This document shows, in pieces, positions 51,024-59,822 of a DNA stretch of 64,000 nucleotides (position 1 is the stretch's first letter; each line of letters begins with the position of its first letter). The position numbers were made by a program, and so were the translations under genes. The DNA comes from Anaerozeibacter sp031551775 (GTDB taxonomy: Bacteria > Bacillota > Clostridia > Christensenellales > Aristaeellaceae). The notes under the pieces were generated by a model, which was not told where the DNA came from, searched no databases, and saw only the letters and a program-made list of their open reading frames with translations. The stretch spans positions 1 through 64,000 of the forward strand of contig JAVBND010000030.1 in assembly GCA_031551775.1 (NCBI GenBank), read 5' to 3'.

Positions 51024-52763
51024 ATGGACGAGAACGTGATGGATGTCGAAGTTCGGCTAAACGCGCTTGAAAAGGAAAACCGCAAGCTGCGCCGAGAGAA
51101 TAGCCATCTTATCAATTCGATAGCGCAGGAAAAAATCGCTTACACGACGGTGCTGAACCAGCAAAAGGCCAGCACGTTTATTCAGCGTGAGCGCGAACGA
51201 TACCTTGCGCTTTTGCTCGCCAATTCCCCGAGCATTATTTTGTTTTTAAGTCAAACGGGGCGGATTGAGTTTTGCACGGAATACTTTGTCGCCAAAGCTG
51301 GATTTAAGAGCGCGACGGAAGTGCTTGGCCGAACTTTGCCGGAGGCTTTGTCCGGCTTTTTAGACGACGCGGCGCTGGTGCGGTTGCTTAAGCAGATTGA
51401 GTGTGTGATTGCGACCAATGATCCGCTGAGCTTTGACATGTCGTTTTGCTTTACGCGCGGCGGTGAAGAAGAGGACTTTGCTGGCGTCCTGGTTCCCATG
51501 AAGGACGAAAACCTGGAGAGCAACGGTATCATGCTCATGCTGCACGACGTGACCGCCCTCAAACGCTCGCGTGAGGAAGCCTTGGCGGCCAGCAAGGCCA
51601 AGAGTGATTTCCTGTCCAACATGAGCCATGAGATCCGAACGCCCATGAACGCGATCATCGGTATGACCTCAATCGGAAAGCGCGAGACCGATCCCGAGCG
51701 CAAGGATTACGCGTTTGAAAAGATCGAAAGCGCTTCGGCGCATCTCCTGGGCGTGATCAACGACATACTCGATATATCCAAGATAGAGTCGGGCAAGATG
51801 GAACTGTCGCTCATTGAATTTAGTTTCCAGCGGATGCTTGAGCGGGTAATGAGCGTGATCATGCAGAAGATTGATGAAAAAGGGCAGCATTTCGCGCTTG
51901 AGATCGATCCCGGAATTCCGGATAAATTGTTCGGCGACGATCAGCGTTTGGCCCAGGTTATTACGAATATATTGTCCAACGCGACGAAATTTACCCCGGA
52001 AGGCGGACGCATCGCGTTCACGGCAAAATGCGTGCGCTTGGAGGAGGACAAGTGCGTCTTGCTGATGAGCGTGGAGGATTCAGGAATCGGCATGTCGAAA
52101 CAGGAACAGAGCAAACTGTTTCGCATATTTCAGCAAGCGCAGGCCGGTACATCGCGAAGATACGGCGGCAGCGGCCTGGGCTTGGCCATCTCAAAGCGCA
52201 TACTGGAAATGATGGACGGTGACATCTGGGTCAAATCCGAAACGGGGAAAGGTTCCCGCTTTTCCTTTACCGCAACCTTCGGGATTGCGCACGCGCGCGA
52301 CAAGGCCGCCAAAGCCGAAGGGACCGGTGGGTCCGCGATCGCCGAGACGGACGGTCAAGGCGGCGATTTCAGCGGAAGGGTTGTTTTGATTGTTGACGAC
52401 ATCGAAATCAACCTTGAGATCATCGTGGCGCTACTGGAACCGACGCATATCGCGATGGATACGGCCTACAACGGCAAGGAAGCGGTCGAAATGTTTGCGG
52501 CCAACCCCGAGCGGTATGACTTGATTCTCATGGACATGCAAATGCCCGAGGTAGACGGCCTTGAAGCCACCCGTATGATACGGTCGCTCGATGCGCCTCG
52601 TGCGAAGACGGTTCCCATCATTGCCATGACTGCGAATGTTTTTAAGGAAGACGTAGAAAAATGCCTGGATGCCGGAATGAACGGGCATTTGGGCAAGCCG
52701 ATCGAAATGCGCGAGGTGATGCACGTCCTGTCGCGGTACCTGAAGCCGAACGAAGGGAAATAA
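51024..52763 (+). CDS. Hybrid sensor histidine kinase (coiled coil-PAS-HisKA-HATPase-REC)
   Basis: A 579-residue soluble kinase. Coiled coil (about 8-60), PAS (65-180), HisKA with FLSNMSHEIRTPMNAIIGM (phospho-His202), HATPase with ITNILSNATKFTPEGG, DSGIGMS and GSGLGLAISKRILEMMDG, then a receiver (about 445-575) with LIVDDIEINL, LILMDMQMPEVDG and a Lys in LGKP. It lacks membrane spans. The output must be a separate HPt or response regulator, not seen here. ATG 51024 is favoured by the AGAAGGTG upstream; TTG 51015 is possible. Confidence 0.94.
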   Translation: MDENVMDVEVRLNALEKENRKLRRENSHLINSIAQEKIAYTTVLNQQKASTFIQRERERYLALLLANSPSIILFLSQTGRIEFCTEYFVAKAGFKSATEVLGRTLPEALSGFLDDAALVRLLKQIECVIATNDPLSFDMSFCFTRGGEEEDFAGVLVPMKDENLESNGIMLMLHDVTALKRSREEALAASKAKSDFLSNMSHEIRTPMNAIIGMTSIGKRETDPERKDYAFEKIESASAHLLGVINDILDISKIESGKMELSLIEFSFQRMLERVMSVIMQKIDEKGQHFALEIDPGIPDKLFGDDQRLAQVITNILSNATKFTPEGGRIAFTAKCVRLEEDKCVLLMSVEDSGIGMSKQEQSKLFRIFQQAQAGTSRRYGGSGLGLAISKRILEMMDGDIWVKSETGKGSRFSFTATFGIAHARDKAAKAEGTGGSAIAETDGQGGDFSGRVVLIVDDIEINLEIIVALLEPTHIAMDTAYNGKEAVEMFAANPERYDLILMDMQMPEVDGLEATRMIRSLDAPRAKTVPIIAMTANVFKEDVEKCLDAGMNGHLGKPIEMREVMHVLSRYLKPNEGK

Positions 52764-52813
52764 CGCCGCGCTTGCGCCAAAGCGGCGTGCATCGGCCTTT
52801 TGACGGATGGTTG

Positions 52814-52851
52814 CAAAGGGGCGTTCCACTGATGGGGCGCCCCTTTGTTTT
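52814..52851. terminator. Terminator between kinase and convergent aldo/keto reductase
   Basis: CAAAGGGGCG (52814-52823) and CGCCCCTTTG (52838-52847), then TTTT. A smaller ACGCCGC/GCGGCGT stem follows the kinase stop. Confidence 0.8.
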
Positions 52852-52953
52852 GCTTGGCGACTGAATGGATCGGAAAACGGGTGCGCGGTCTCGTCAATAC
52901 ACCCGATTCACCGATGGCCTATGCCGGGAGAATTAGGATTGCTTCCGTCCGCC

Positions 52954-54081
52954 TCACAACTTTTTATCGAACAGCTCGGCAGCTTCTTGAAGTATTTCGA
53001 TGATTTTGATGTGCTGGGGGCAAACGGCTTCACACTGGCCGCAGGCAATGCACTTGGCGGCAATGCCGCCGTCGCGCGTTTCCCAGTTGTAGTCGCCGAT
53101 GGCGCCGGCGAGATTTTTATAGACATACTTGTTGTTCATCGCCTGAAAAATACCGGGGATGGCAACGCCTTGCGGACAATTTGCCGCGCAGTATTGGCAA
53201 CGCGTGCAGGGGATGCACTGGATTGCGCCGAGTTCCCGCTGCGCATGGGCGAGTACGGCGCGCTCATCGCGCGTGAGCGGCGCGAAGGCGTCCATGGTTA
53301 AGAGGTTATCCTGCATTTGGGAGGCGTCGGACATGCCGCTGAGCACCGTGATTACGCCCTCAAGCGACGCGGCAAACCGGATCGCCCAGGAAGCACAGGA
53401 GCGCTTGGGATCAGCCGCGCGGAAAATATCCGCCACCGATTTTGGAGGCGTCGCCAGCGCCCCGCCCTTGACCGGTTCCATGATGATGACCGGCTTACCG
53501 TGCTTGAGTGATGTCTCGTAACACAAGCGGGATTCGATGCTTGGGCTTTCCCAATCGGCGTAATTGATCTGAAGCTGCACAAATTCCATATCCGGGTGCG
53601 CGCTCAGCAATTGATCGAGCACTTCGGCCTTGTCGTGAAAAGAAAAGCCCAGGTGTTTTATGAGTCCTTCTTCCTTGCGCGCTTTGAGAAAATTCCAGAT
53701 GTCAAACCGGTCAAACGCGTCTGTCCTGTTGTCGCCCAGGTTGTGCAAAAGGTAATAGTCAAAGTAGCCCGCGCCGGTGCGCTCAAGCGAAGTCCAGAAC
53801 ATATCCTCCGCTTCCCGCTTGGTCCTGGCGCCCGCCCAGGCGGGGAGCTTTGTAGCCAGCTGAAAGCTTTCGCGCGGGTAACGATCAACCAGCGCGCGCT
53901 TTGCCGCCTCTTCGGACTTGCCGTCCAGGTAGCCGTACGCGGTATCAAAATACGTGAAGCCTTTTGCGAGAAACAGATCGACCATCCGCTTGGTTTGCTC
54001 GATATCGACTTGATCGCCAAGCATCGGCAGCCGCATCAGTCCAAACCCCAATTTTTTGATCTGCGCGCCCAGATAAGCCAT
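52954..54081 (-). CDS. Aldo/keto reductase with C-terminal 4Fe-4S ferredoxin domain
   Basis: A 375-residue oxidoreductase. The AKR part (1-290) has YFDTAYGY (catalytic Asp and Tyr), ATKLPAW (Lys) and YLLHNLGD (His). The C-terminal part has cysteine clusters CIPCTRCQYCAANCPQG and CIACGQCEAVCPQHI for two iron-sulfur clusters. This architecture is common in anaerobes; it likely reduces a sugar or keto compound using NAD(P)H or ferredoxin. ATG 54081 has AAGGAGA upstream. It lies 67 bp after the TIM-barrel gene on the same strand. Confidence 0.93.
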   Translation of the reverse strand: MAYLGAQIKKLGFGLMRLPMLGDQVDIEQTKRMVDLFLAKGFTYFDTAYGYLDGKSEEAAKRALVDRYPRESFQLATKLPAWAGARTKREAEDMFWTSLERTGAGYFDYYLLHNLGDNRTDAFDRFDIWNFLKARKEEGLIKHLGFSFHDKAEVLDQLLSAHPDMEFVQLQINYADWESPSIESRLCYETSLKHGKPVIIMEPVKGGALATPPKSVADIFRAADPKRSCASWAIRFAASLEGVITVLSGMSDASQMQDNLLTMDAFAPLTRDERAVLAHAQRELGAIQCIPCTRCQYCAANCPQGVAIPGIFQAMNNKYVYKNLAGAIGDYNWETRDGGIAAKCIACGQCEAVCPQHIKIIEILQEAAELFDKKL

Positions 54082-54148
54082 GCGTACATCTCCTTTGGAA
54101 AATGAATGATTGCATATATTCATGCGCAGCAACGAGAGGAAGTCAAGC

Positions 54149-55051
54149 CTAAACGTTTTGGCGCTTGAGCGTGTCGTCGATGAACTTCTTGGCGCGCGGG
54201 ATGTCGCCTTCGTCCAGGTGCTCGATGATGAGCGGCATATTCGGATGCGTTACGCCAAGCAGCTTTGCGTACAGGTTGTAGTTCAGCACGCCCAGCCCCG
54301 CTGCGGGAAGTTCCACCGCGCCGCTGCCGCGGAACGAGTGCGAGGCGTCGGCATCGATGTCGGCGTGCTTTTCGCCCGCATCCTCGGCAAGCTTGATATC
54401 CTTGGCGTGGGCGACGAGCATTCTGTCCGACAGGCGCGCAAAGATGCTGCCCAGCGTGCCGTCCACGTCCGATATATTGCTTTCGTCAAAGTAGTTGGTC
54501 GGGTCGCATAGGAGCCCGAGCGCGTATGACGAGACATCGCCAAACATCCTCTCCACCTGCTCAATCGAGCCGATCACGTTGTTGACGTAGTTTTCGACCA
54601 GGAACATACTGCCCCAATCCTCGGCGTAGCTGGTAAGTTCGCGGATGATCCCGATCGTTTCTGCATAGACCTTTTCGGTATGGTTGCGCGGGTCGAACAC
54701 CCAGTCGCTTGCCTCGTTGTACGTGCCCGTCTCGCTGACCACGTAGGGGCAGCCGAGGTCGCGCGCGTAGCGCAGCATCATCTTGAGGTAGTCGATGTTC
54801 GCCTTGCGCTTTGCGGGGTCCGGGTGGATAAAATTGGTATAGCCCGACACCGCGACGATGGGCAGGTTGGCGTCCCGGAATTTGGCTGAAATCATGCGCG
54901 CTTTGTCACGTGTGAGGGGTTCCTTGGCCGCGTCCAGGTCCTTGAACGACACATCGAGCTGAACGCAGGAAAAACCGCCTTGCTTGATGCGCAGGATGGT
55001 CTCATCGAGTGTGCATGGGTAGTAACCGGTAAAGATGCCGACGCTGATCAT
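54149..55051 (-). CDS. Sugar phosphate isomerase/epimerase-like TIM barrel
   Basis: A 300-residue xylose-isomerase-like barrel. Metal ligands are visible in FLVENYV (Glu), LLCDPTN (Asp), VAHAKD (His) and IIEHLDE (Glu). It overlaps the Gfo/Idh/MocA gene by 4 bp. Proteins of this type paired with Gfo/Idh/MocA dehydrogenases act in isomerisation of keto-sugars or in cleavage of 3-keto-glycosides. Confidence 0.88.
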   Translation of the reverse strand: MISVGIFTGYYPCTLDETILRIKQGGFSCVQLDVSFKDLDAAKEPLTRDKARMISAKFRDANLPIVAVSGYTNFIHPDPAKRKANIDYLKMMLRYARDLGCPYVVSETGTYNEASDWVFDPRNHTEKVYAETIGIIRELTSYAEDWGSMFLVENYVNNVIGSIEQVERMFGDVSSYALGLLCDPTNYFDESNISDVDGTLGSIFARLSDRMLVAHAKDIKLAEDAGEKHADIDADASHSFRGSGAVELPAAGLGVLNYNLYAKLLGVTHPNMPLIIEHLDEGDIPRAKKFIDDTLKRQNV

Positions 55052-56169
55052 TTGATCCCGTCCTTTCTTTCCATGATTTCTTTGAGGTAAATGGTTTTCT
55101 CCCGGGCGATTGATTGATAGAGCGCTTCCACGCAGCCGATGGTTGTGAGGTTGTCCGAAGCTGATATCTCGGGCTGCGCATCGTTTTCCACGGCGACCAT
55201 GAGGCTGGTCATCGTCCCTTCAAAGGCGTCCGGGAACCAGACGGCATCCCATTTCGGCTCGATCCATCCGCCCGGGCAGAGGGAAGAGGTAAAGCGCAGG
55301 CGGCTGGGCGTTCGCGCGGGATACCCGGGCCAGCCGATATAACCGTCCGCCATGCCCCGCGTGCCCTCCGCGCGGAACTTGATGTAGATGTCCTTTTCGC
55401 ACGGCTCGTTCGGCCATGCCCACACGTCGTCAAGGCTGGTCGCCATGAAGCCGTTTGAATACTGGAAGGTATACTGCGTGATGCCGTCCGTGTGGCGAAA
55501 CTTTGTGCGCGGGTCGGTGCGGGCCAGGGCGGTCACCTTCTCGGGATCCCCGTACAGGTAGCGGAAGATATCGACGTGGTGGATGCCCATGCCGAAGATT
55601 TCGAGCTTGTCGTACCCGGCGAGGAAATCCTGCCAGTGCGGTATGGCGCGCATTTCGATGGTAAAGAGCACGTTCTCGCCGAGCAGACCTTCTGTGATCA
55701 GGCGCTTGAGCGCGCGCATGGACTGATCATAACGCATGTTGGAATTGACCGCGATTTTGACCCCGTTTTCGCGCCCCGCCCGCTCAATCGCGCGCGCGTT
55801 ATCAAGCGACATGGCGAGCGGCTTCTGGCAGAGGATGCCCTTGATGGACGGATTCTTGACCGCCTCGCGGACGATTTCAAGTTGCAGATCGGGCGGAAAG
55901 GCAACGTCGAGGATTTCAATCGTCTCATCCCGTACCAGTTCCCGCCATGTGGGATAGACAGTCCCGATCCCGTGCCGCTGCGCCACGCGGCGCGCGTTTG
56001 CTTCGGTGCGCGAGGCGATGGCGACGGGGTTGAGCCCCGCGTTTTTATAGGCTTCAAGGTGGCAGTCCGCCATGATGAAGCCCGCGCCGATTGCCCCGAT
56101 GCGCATGTCCTTGCGCCTTGGAACGGGCGGCTTGGTGGATTCGATTAAAATGCGTTCAATATCCCGCAT
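55048..56169 (-). CDS. Gfo/Idh/MocA-family NAD(P)-dependent oxidoreductase
   Basis: A 373-residue dehydrogenase. The Rossmann motif IGAIGAGFIMADCH (about 24-37) binds NAD(P); CQKPLAM holds the conserved catalytic Lys (EKP-type); MGIHHVDIFRYLYGD is the substrate-domain His segment. It has an N-terminal extension of about 21 residues (MRDIERILIES...) before the Rossmann fold. AAAGGA lies 8 bp before ATG 56169. Probably oxidises a hydroxyl of a sugar or inositol. Confidence 0.92.
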   Translation of the reverse strand: MRDIERILIESTKPPVPRRKDMRIGAIGAGFIMADCHLEAYKNAGLNPVAIASRTEANARRVAQRHGIGTVYPTWRELVRDETIEILDVAFPPDLQLEIVREAVKNPSIKGILCQKPLAMSLDNARAIERAGRENGVKIAVNSNMRYDQSMRALKRLITEGLLGENVLFTIEMRAIPHWQDFLAGYDKLEIFGMGIHHVDIFRYLYGDPEKVTALARTDPRTKFRHTDGITQYTFQYSNGFMATSLDDVWAWPNEPCEKDIYIKFRAEGTRGMADGYIGWPGYPARTPSRLRFTSSLCPGGWIEPKWDAVWFPDAFEGTMTSLMVAVENDAQPEISASDNLTTIGCVEALYQSIAREKTIYLKEIMERKDGIK

Positions 56170-56181
56170 GACTTTTTCCTT

Positions 56182-58308
56182 TCAGCAGTTTTTGGCGCCG
56201 AGTAACTGCGCCTCGATTTCAAGCGGCACTTCACCCACCGGCGCGAAGTTGGGATTGAACAACGCGCCGCGCGCGACGTTCTTGCCGAATGTCGCGCCTG
56301 TCTTGACGGCGTGGTGGAGGTTTTTCACTTGGAGCGCGTCGCCCGCGCAAGCGGCGTTTATCCCCTCCGCGGCAAGCGCGCGAACAAGCTCGGTGTCGGG
56401 CTGTGTGTGACAGGTCACCACATCGTCTACCTGAATGTGCGTGATTTCAAGGGCGCTGTTTTGCAAAACCGCGTACCCGTCGCCCACTTCAAGCACGCTC
56501 GTCCCTGTCACGACATCGACCGGATGCTTGAACTTCTTGCCGTCGAGCGCCTCGGCTTCTTCTTGCCGGAAGCGCTTTTTAAGGACGTACATGTGGATGA
56601 CCTCGACATCGGCGGCAAAGGTCGGATTGCGCGTGACAATGGTCACCTTCTTTCCGATGGAGGCCAGGAACTGCGCGGTATCGGCGGCTGCGTAATGATC
56701 GCCGTAGATGAGCACGCTTTGCCCGAGCTTGGCCATTTGCCGGCCGCCCGGGTTGTGGGGGCAGTTGACCTTGGGGCAGCTGAGCACCTGCTCAAACGGC
56801 ACAACGCGCCCTGATCCGCCGAGCATTTCGGGCACGTATGAGCGCGCGCCGGTTGCGGCGAGCACGGCGTCAAAACCTTTGAGTTCTTGGACGGTGGGCG
56901 CGTGGTTCAGGCGAATTTCGATGCGCGCATCCTTCTTCACCTGCGCGCGAATCCAGTCGAGGTACCACTTCATCTTCTCCTTGCCCGGAACCAGGCAACA
57001 GCCGAGCGCCGCGCCGCCAAGTTCGCCGGTCTTTTCAAACAATGTGACCTTGTGGCCGCGAAGCGCCGCGTGGCGCGCCGCTTCCATTCCGGCGGGACCG
57101 CCGCCAACGATGGCGAGGCTGACGGGATCGGGGCACTTTTTCATATTGGCGAAATCTTCATCACCGCACGCCGGGTTGATCGCGCAGCCGATCTCGCGCT
57201 TGGCCATATGCGCTTCCTGCCAACAGCCCGTCAGACAGGAGATGCACCTTCGGATGTCCTCTTCACGCCCGTAGCGCGCCTTCAGCGGCCAATACGGGTC
57301 GGCAAGAAGTTGGCGCGACAGACCCACCATGTCGGTCTTGCCATCCTTTAAAAGCCCTTCCAAGTGGACTGGATCGCGCAGCACGTGCGCGTTTAAGACC
57401 GGCACCTTGACGTGCTTCTTGACCTCTTGGGAAGCGTACATGGTCCAGCCTTCGGGGTAGTACATGGGGGAGAAGCCCGAGCCGGGGCTTTCCTGCGTGC
57501 ACTGCGAAAGGTCAATGGCCGAGACGCCCGCTTCCTCAAGCGCCTTGGCGACGAGGACGCTTTCATGAAGATCCCGCCCGCCTTCGATCCACTCGTCCGC
57601 CGAGTAGCGCACGAGGACGGGGAAGGCGCGCCCGCACTTGCGTTTGATGGAGGAGACGATCTCCATGACAAAGCGCATACGGTTTTCAAAACTGCCGCCG
57701 TAGCGGTCGGCGCGGCGGTTGAGGTAGGGACTCATGAACTGGGAGATCAGGTAGCCGTGCGCGGCGTGAAGTTCTACCCCGTCAAAACCCGCCTGCTTGA
57801 CCCGCCATGCGGCGTCGGAGAACAGGCCGACCAGGCTGATCACCGATTCGATGTCCATCTGCTTGACTGCCTTGCCCCGCGCTTCTTCGTTCTCGTAGAG
57901 GATTTCATGGCTTTGCGACCAGGGCATGCGCATGACGATATCGCTCGCCGAATAGACCGGATAGCGCGGCATGGAAGCCTGCCGACCCGGGTGCTGGAGC
58001 TGAACCATGCATTTGCTCCCGTATTGGTGCATGGCCCAGGCGAAGCGGGCGAGGCCCGGGATGTCCTCGTCGCTGTCGGCGGCTGTGCAGTTGACGGTTG
58101 GCTTGCCGGTCGGCTGATCGGGCGTGGTCGCTCCGGTGATGATGAGGCCGGCGCCGCCCTTGGCGATTTGCGTGTAGTGGTAAATGTCGCGCCTGGATAC
58201 CTCGCCGTTTATGTGAGAGGAACCGGCGTCGGTCGCGGCGTGAAAGATGCGGTTTGCCACGGTGATGGACCCAATTTCGATGGGCTCGAACAGGTACTTG
58301 TAGGCCAT
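56182..58308 (-). CDS. Old Yellow Enzyme-type NADH:flavin oxidoreductase with 4Fe-4S and FAD domains
   Basis: A 708-residue enzyme of the 2,4-dienoyl-CoA reductase/2-enoate reductase/BaiCD class. FMN barrel (1-340) with MVQLQHPGRQ and FDGVELHAAHGYLISQFMSP; iron-sulfur cysteines C355, C358, C362 and C375; FAD site AIVGGGPAGMEAARHAALRGH (399-419), then an NAD domain. It reduces activated C=C bonds (enoates, enones, flavonoid-like compounds). ATG 58308 has GGAGGGG upstream; a TTG further out belongs to the -35 box. First gene of the minus-strand OYE-Gfo-TIM barrel (and perhaps AKR) operon. Confidence 0.93.
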   Translation of the reverse strand: MAYKYLFEPIEIGSITVANRIFHAATDAGSSHINGEVSRRDIYHYTQIAKGGAGLIITGATTPDQPTGKPTVNCTAADSDEDIPGLARFAWAMHQYGSKCMVQLQHPGRQASMPRYPVYSASDIVMRMPWSQSHEILYENEEARGKAVKQMDIESVISLVGLFSDAAWRVKQAGFDGVELHAAHGYLISQFMSPYLNRRADRYGGSFENRMRFVMEIVSSIKRKCGRAFPVLVRYSADEWIEGGRDLHESVLVAKALEEAGVSAIDLSQCTQESPGSGFSPMYYPEGWTMYASQEVKKHVKVPVLNAHVLRDPVHLEGLLKDGKTDMVGLSRQLLADPYWPLKARYGREEDIRRCISCLTGCWQEAHMAKREIGCAINPACGDEDFANMKKCPDPVSLAIVGGGPAGMEAARHAALRGHKVTLFEKTGELGGAALGCCLVPGKEKMKWYLDWIRAQVKKDARIEIRLNHAPTVQELKGFDAVLAATGARSYVPEMLGGSGRVVPFEQVLSCPKVNCPHNPGGRQMAKLGQSVLIYGDHYAAADTAQFLASIGKKVTIVTRNPTFAADVEVIHMYVLKKRFRQEEAEALDGKKFKHPVDVVTGTSVLEVGDGYAVLQNSALEITHIQVDDVVTCHTQPDTELVRALAAEGINAACAGDALQVKNLHHAVKTGATFGKNVARGALFNPNFAPVGEVPLEIEAQLLGAKNC

Positions 58309-58354
58309 GCCGTCCCCTCCTGCGGTTGCATATTCAAAACGATCAATTGGATAA

Positions 58355-58383
58355 ATTATAGTGCTTTGGCCTTCCGAAGTCAA
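58355..58383 (-). promoter_or_regulatory. Promoter of the OYE-Gfo-isomerase operon
   Basis: Minus-strand TTGACT (58383-58378), 17 bp, TATAAT (58360-58355), close to consensus. Confidence 0.8.
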
Positions 58384-58445
58384 CTGAATTTGTGATGATT
58401 CGCATATATTTGAAAGAGTTGGGGAATTAAATGAGTGAAAAAAGG

Positions 58446-58474
58446 TTGATGCGGGCGCGGCGCTATGCTATACT
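58446..58474 (+). promoter_or_regulatory. Promoter of the divergent Gfo/Idh/MocA gene
   Basis: TTGATG (58446-58451), 17 bp, TATACT (58469-58474). Confidence 0.65.
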
Positions 58475-58503
58475 GTATAAAAATCCGCAAGGGGGATACG
58501 GAC

Positions 58504-59589
58504 ATGGAAAAAACGCGCATCGCGCTGCTGGGCGCGGGGTTTATTGCTCAGATTCATTTGGAGAGCTATCAGCGCTTTGTACCGGACGCCGAGGTGGTGG
58601 CAGTCTACGCGCGCGATGCCCAAAAGGCGCGCGCGTTTGCCGAGAAGCACGGCATTTGCGCGAGTTACGACAATCTGGACGCCCTGTTTGCCGAGGCGCG
58701 GTTCGATGTCGTGGACATCTGCCTCCCGAACCACCTGCATCATGCGGCGTGCATGAAGGCGGCGGGGTCCGGCAAGCACGTGATCGTTGAAAAGCCGCTG
58801 TGCCTGACGCTTGAAGAAGCGGACGAGATGATTGGGGCGGTAAAGGATGCGGGCAAGCTGCTCATGTACGCGGAGGAACTGTGCTTCGCGCCCAAGTACG
58901 AGCGCGTGCGCGCGATCGTCGAAAGCGGCGCGGTGGGCGAGGTCTACATGCTCAAACAATGCGAAAAGCACTCCGGCCCGCACAGCCGCTGGTTTTACGA
59001 GAGCGATCAATCGGGCGGCGGGGTGATGATGGACATGGGCTGCCACGCGCTGGCCTGGTTCAGGTGGATGCTGAAGGGCGCGAAGCCGGTCAATGTATAC
59101 GCCAATTTCGCGAAAGTTTTCCACGACACCGATGCCGAGGATCACGCCATCACCCAGGTGGAGTTTGAGACCGCGCGCGGCAAGGTGATCTGCCATGCGG
59201 AGGACAGCTGGGTCAAGCAGGGCGGCATGGAGGACAAGATTGAGGTGTACGGAATCGGCGGCGTGGCCTACGCCGACCTGTTCCAAGGCAATTCGTCATT
59301 GATTTACAGCGCGAAAGGATATGACTACGCCAGCGAAAAGGCGGGCGCAACCACCGGATGGACGTTCCCGATTTTCGAGGAGGCCTACAACCAGGGCTAT
59401 CCGCTTGAACTCGGGCACTTCATCGATTGCGTGCGCACGGGCAAGCAGCCGTTGGTCACGGGCGAGGATGGCCGGGCCGTGCTCGAGATGATCTACGCGG
59501 CCTACCAATCGGCGAGCGAGGGTCGGAAAATCGCGCTGCCGTTCGCGGCCAAGGTCGAAAATCCATCAAAGCTGTGGGTGAACAGGTAA
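58504..59589 (+). CDS. Gfo/Idh/MocA-family oxidoreductase
   Basis: A 361-residue NAD(P)-dependent dehydrogenase: ALLGAGFIAQIH near the N-terminus, VIVEKPLCLTLEEA with the catalytic Lys, and MMDMGCHALAWFRWML in the substrate domain. ATG 58504 is preceded by AAGGGGG. It faces the OYE operon and is monocistronic. A different clade from the two other Gfo proteins in this region, judging by the low similarity of their C-terminal halves. Confidence 0.92.
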   Translation: MEKTRIALLGAGFIAQIHLESYQRFVPDAEVVAVYARDAQKARAFAEKHGICASYDNLDALFAEARFDVVDICLPNHLHHAACMKAAGSGKHVIVEKPLCLTLEEADEMIGAVKDAGKLLMYAEELCFAPKYERVRAIVESGAVGEVYMLKQCEKHSGPHSRWFYESDQSGGGVMMDMGCHALAWFRWMLKGAKPVNVYANFAKVFHDTDAEDHAITQVEFETARGKVICHAEDSWVKQGGMEDKIEVYGIGGVAYADLFQGNSSLIYSAKGYDYASEKAGATTGWTFPIFEEAYNQGYPLELGHFIDCVRTGKQPLVTGEDGRAVLEMIYAAYQSASEGRKIALPFAAKVENPSKLWVNR

Positions 59590-59632
59590 GGGAATTGATC
59601 AATCAGCCCGTCAACAAGCCCCGAAAGCGACG

Positions 59633-59698
59633 CCCTCGCGGGCGTGAACCGCGAGGGTGAATGGGATTTTGACAAAGGGGAGGCTTTACCGCCTCCCC
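59633..59698. terminator. Two hairpins in the convergent gap
   Basis: CCCTCGCGG/CCGCGAGGG (59633-59657) and GGGGAGGC/GCCTCCCC (59677-59698). Both are GC-rich without long U-runs. They follow the plus-strand Gfo gene. Confidence 0.55.
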
Positions 59699-59776
59699 GA
59701 CTCAAAATCCATACCCGTCCAAATTGCGCCCGGAAAATCCCGCAGGATTTTCAGCCATTTACCCCCGTTTCCCCCT

Positions 59777-59814
59777 CATCGAAAAGGTTTTGCCGGGGCA
59801 AAAGATTTTCGATG
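59777..59814. terminator. Hairpin downstream of the NagB gene
   Basis: CATCGAAAA and TTTTCGATG pair with an inner TTTTGCC/GGCAAAA stem. It lies 9 bases past the NagB stop on the minus strand; a smaller AAAATCC/GGATTTT hairpin is at 59734-59751. Confidence 0.6.
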
Positions 59815-59822
59815 AGCCGGAT

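Noticed and set aside
58309..58383. N-terminal extension of the OYE-type protein from a TTG codon
   Set aside because: The TTG is part of the TTGACT -35 box and the extension spans the -10; ATG 58308 has the ribosome binding site.
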